Below are positions 63,575 through 64,000 of a DNA stretch of 64,000 bases, one piece after another. The translations under genes and the position numbers were made by a program. The number at the start of each line of letters is the position of its first letter. Position 1 is the stretch's first letter. This stretch comes from Chryseobacterium turcicum. Its GTDB lineage: Bacteria; Bacteroidota; Bacteroidia; Flavobacteriales; Weeksellaceae. The notes under the pieces are model-generated. The model had not been told where the DNA came from. It made no database searches and was given only the letters and a program-made list of their open reading frames with translations. The stretch lies in contig NZ_JAJNAY010000002.1 of assembly GCF_021010565.1 (NCBI RefSeq), positions 930,001 through 994,000 of the forward strand, read 5' to 3'.

Positions 63575-64000
63575 ATGAAGAATTCGTACGAAGTTATTTT
63601 TGAGAACAACAGAAAATGGGTAGAATCTAAAGTAGCAGACAACCCCCACTTCTTTGAGGAACTTGCAAAAACTCAGCATCCGGAATACCTTTACATAGGT
63701 TGTTCAGACAGCAGAGCCACAGCAGAAGAACTCATGGGAGCAAAACCGGGCGAAGTTTTTGTTCACAGAAATATAGCAAATGTTGTTAATACATTAGACA
63801 TGAGCTCCACCGCTGTTATACAATATGCAGTAGAGCATTTGAAGGTAAAACACATTATAGTTTGCGGACACTACAACTGTGGTGGTGTAAAAGCGGCGAT
63901 GACGCCTCAAGATTTAGGACTTTTGAATCCTTGGCTGAGAACGATTCGTGATGTTTACAGACTGCATCAAGCAGAGCTAGATTCTATCGATGATGAAAAT
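63575..64000 (+). CDS. Beta-carbonic anhydrase (5' part, runs off the window)
   Basis: The reading frame is open for 142 codons to the window edge. Zinc-ligand motifs of the beta class are complete: Cys43 with Asp45 and Arg47 in IGCSDSRA, and His99 with Cys102 in CGHYNCGGV. VFVHRNIANVV is the conserved segment between them. The enzyme hydrates CO2 to bicarbonate. The gene begins 157 bp after the polysaccharide locus and is probably unrelated to it. The C-terminus is outside the window. Confidence 0.95.
   Translation, partial: MKNSYEVIFENNRKWVESKVADNPHFFEELAKTQHPEYLYIGCSDSRATAEELMGAKPGEVFVHRNIANVVNTLDMSSTAVIQYAVEHLKVKHIIVCGHYNCGGVKAAMTPQDLGLLNPWLRTIRDVYRLHQAELDSIDDEN

Overview
The window looks like the chromosome of a flavobacterium close to Chryseobacterium (Bacteroidota, Weeksellaceae). 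The support is AT-rich DNA, two SusC/SusD outer-membrane uptake pairs, a Bacteroidota-type putative porin, bacillithiol synthesis (BshC), a GYDIA-type GHMP kinase, promoter boxes of the TAnnTTTG type and short palindromic intergenic repeats. The genus assignment is inference from gene content; no database was searched.

Layout. (1) 1-8500, all on the minus strand: a metal and redox island. It holds an MbnP-like copper protein with its MauG/MbnH-like di-haem enzyme and a Cys-bearing barrel protein, a secreted superoxide dismutase, a SCO1 protein with a YHS lipoprotein, two paralogous small proteins with a C-x9-C-x-G-K-C motif, a Zn/Cd-type P1B ATPase and a Fur-family regulator. (2) 8839-13560: a SusC/SusD pair whose leader contains a recognisable SAM-I (S-box) riboswitch behind a flavobacterial promoter. 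(3) 13776-23770: housekeeping genes, namely aroQ, an orphan membrane protein, pckA, a GHMP kinase, fabD, a LysM/periplasmic-binding-fold protein, bshC and a porin. (4) 23863-28145: a second SusC/SusD pair. (5) 28447-33256: rimP-nusA-infB, with a terminator-like hairpin in the leader. (6) 33548-63417: a surface-polysaccharide locus of about 30 kb. It has ugd, rfbB, rfbA, the ABC exporter wzm/wzt, three methyltransferases, about 16 glycosyltransferases, three acyltransferases, wecB, a short epimerase and an asnB homologue. (7) The window ends inside a beta-carbonic anhydrase gene.

How the genes work together. Region 1 reads as envelope copper/zinc handling and oxidative protection. Region 6 makes nucleotide sugars (UDP-glucuronate, dTDP-4-keto-6-deoxyglucose, UDP-ManNAc-type), assembles and decorates a long glycan, and probably exports it by the Wzm/Wzt route; no Wzx flippase or Wzy polymerase is visible. 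Methyltransferases directly behind Wzt are candidates for capping the chain end that Wzt recognises.

The observations I rate highest are the MbnP/MbnH-type module with no methanobactin genes in view, the twin CxGKC proteins with aligned TTG starts, the SAM riboswitch in front of a SusC/SusD pair, the hairpin in the rimP-nusA-infB leader, and a gene remnant at the start of the fucosyltransferase. No tRNA, rRNA, CRISPR array, transposase or phage gene was seen.
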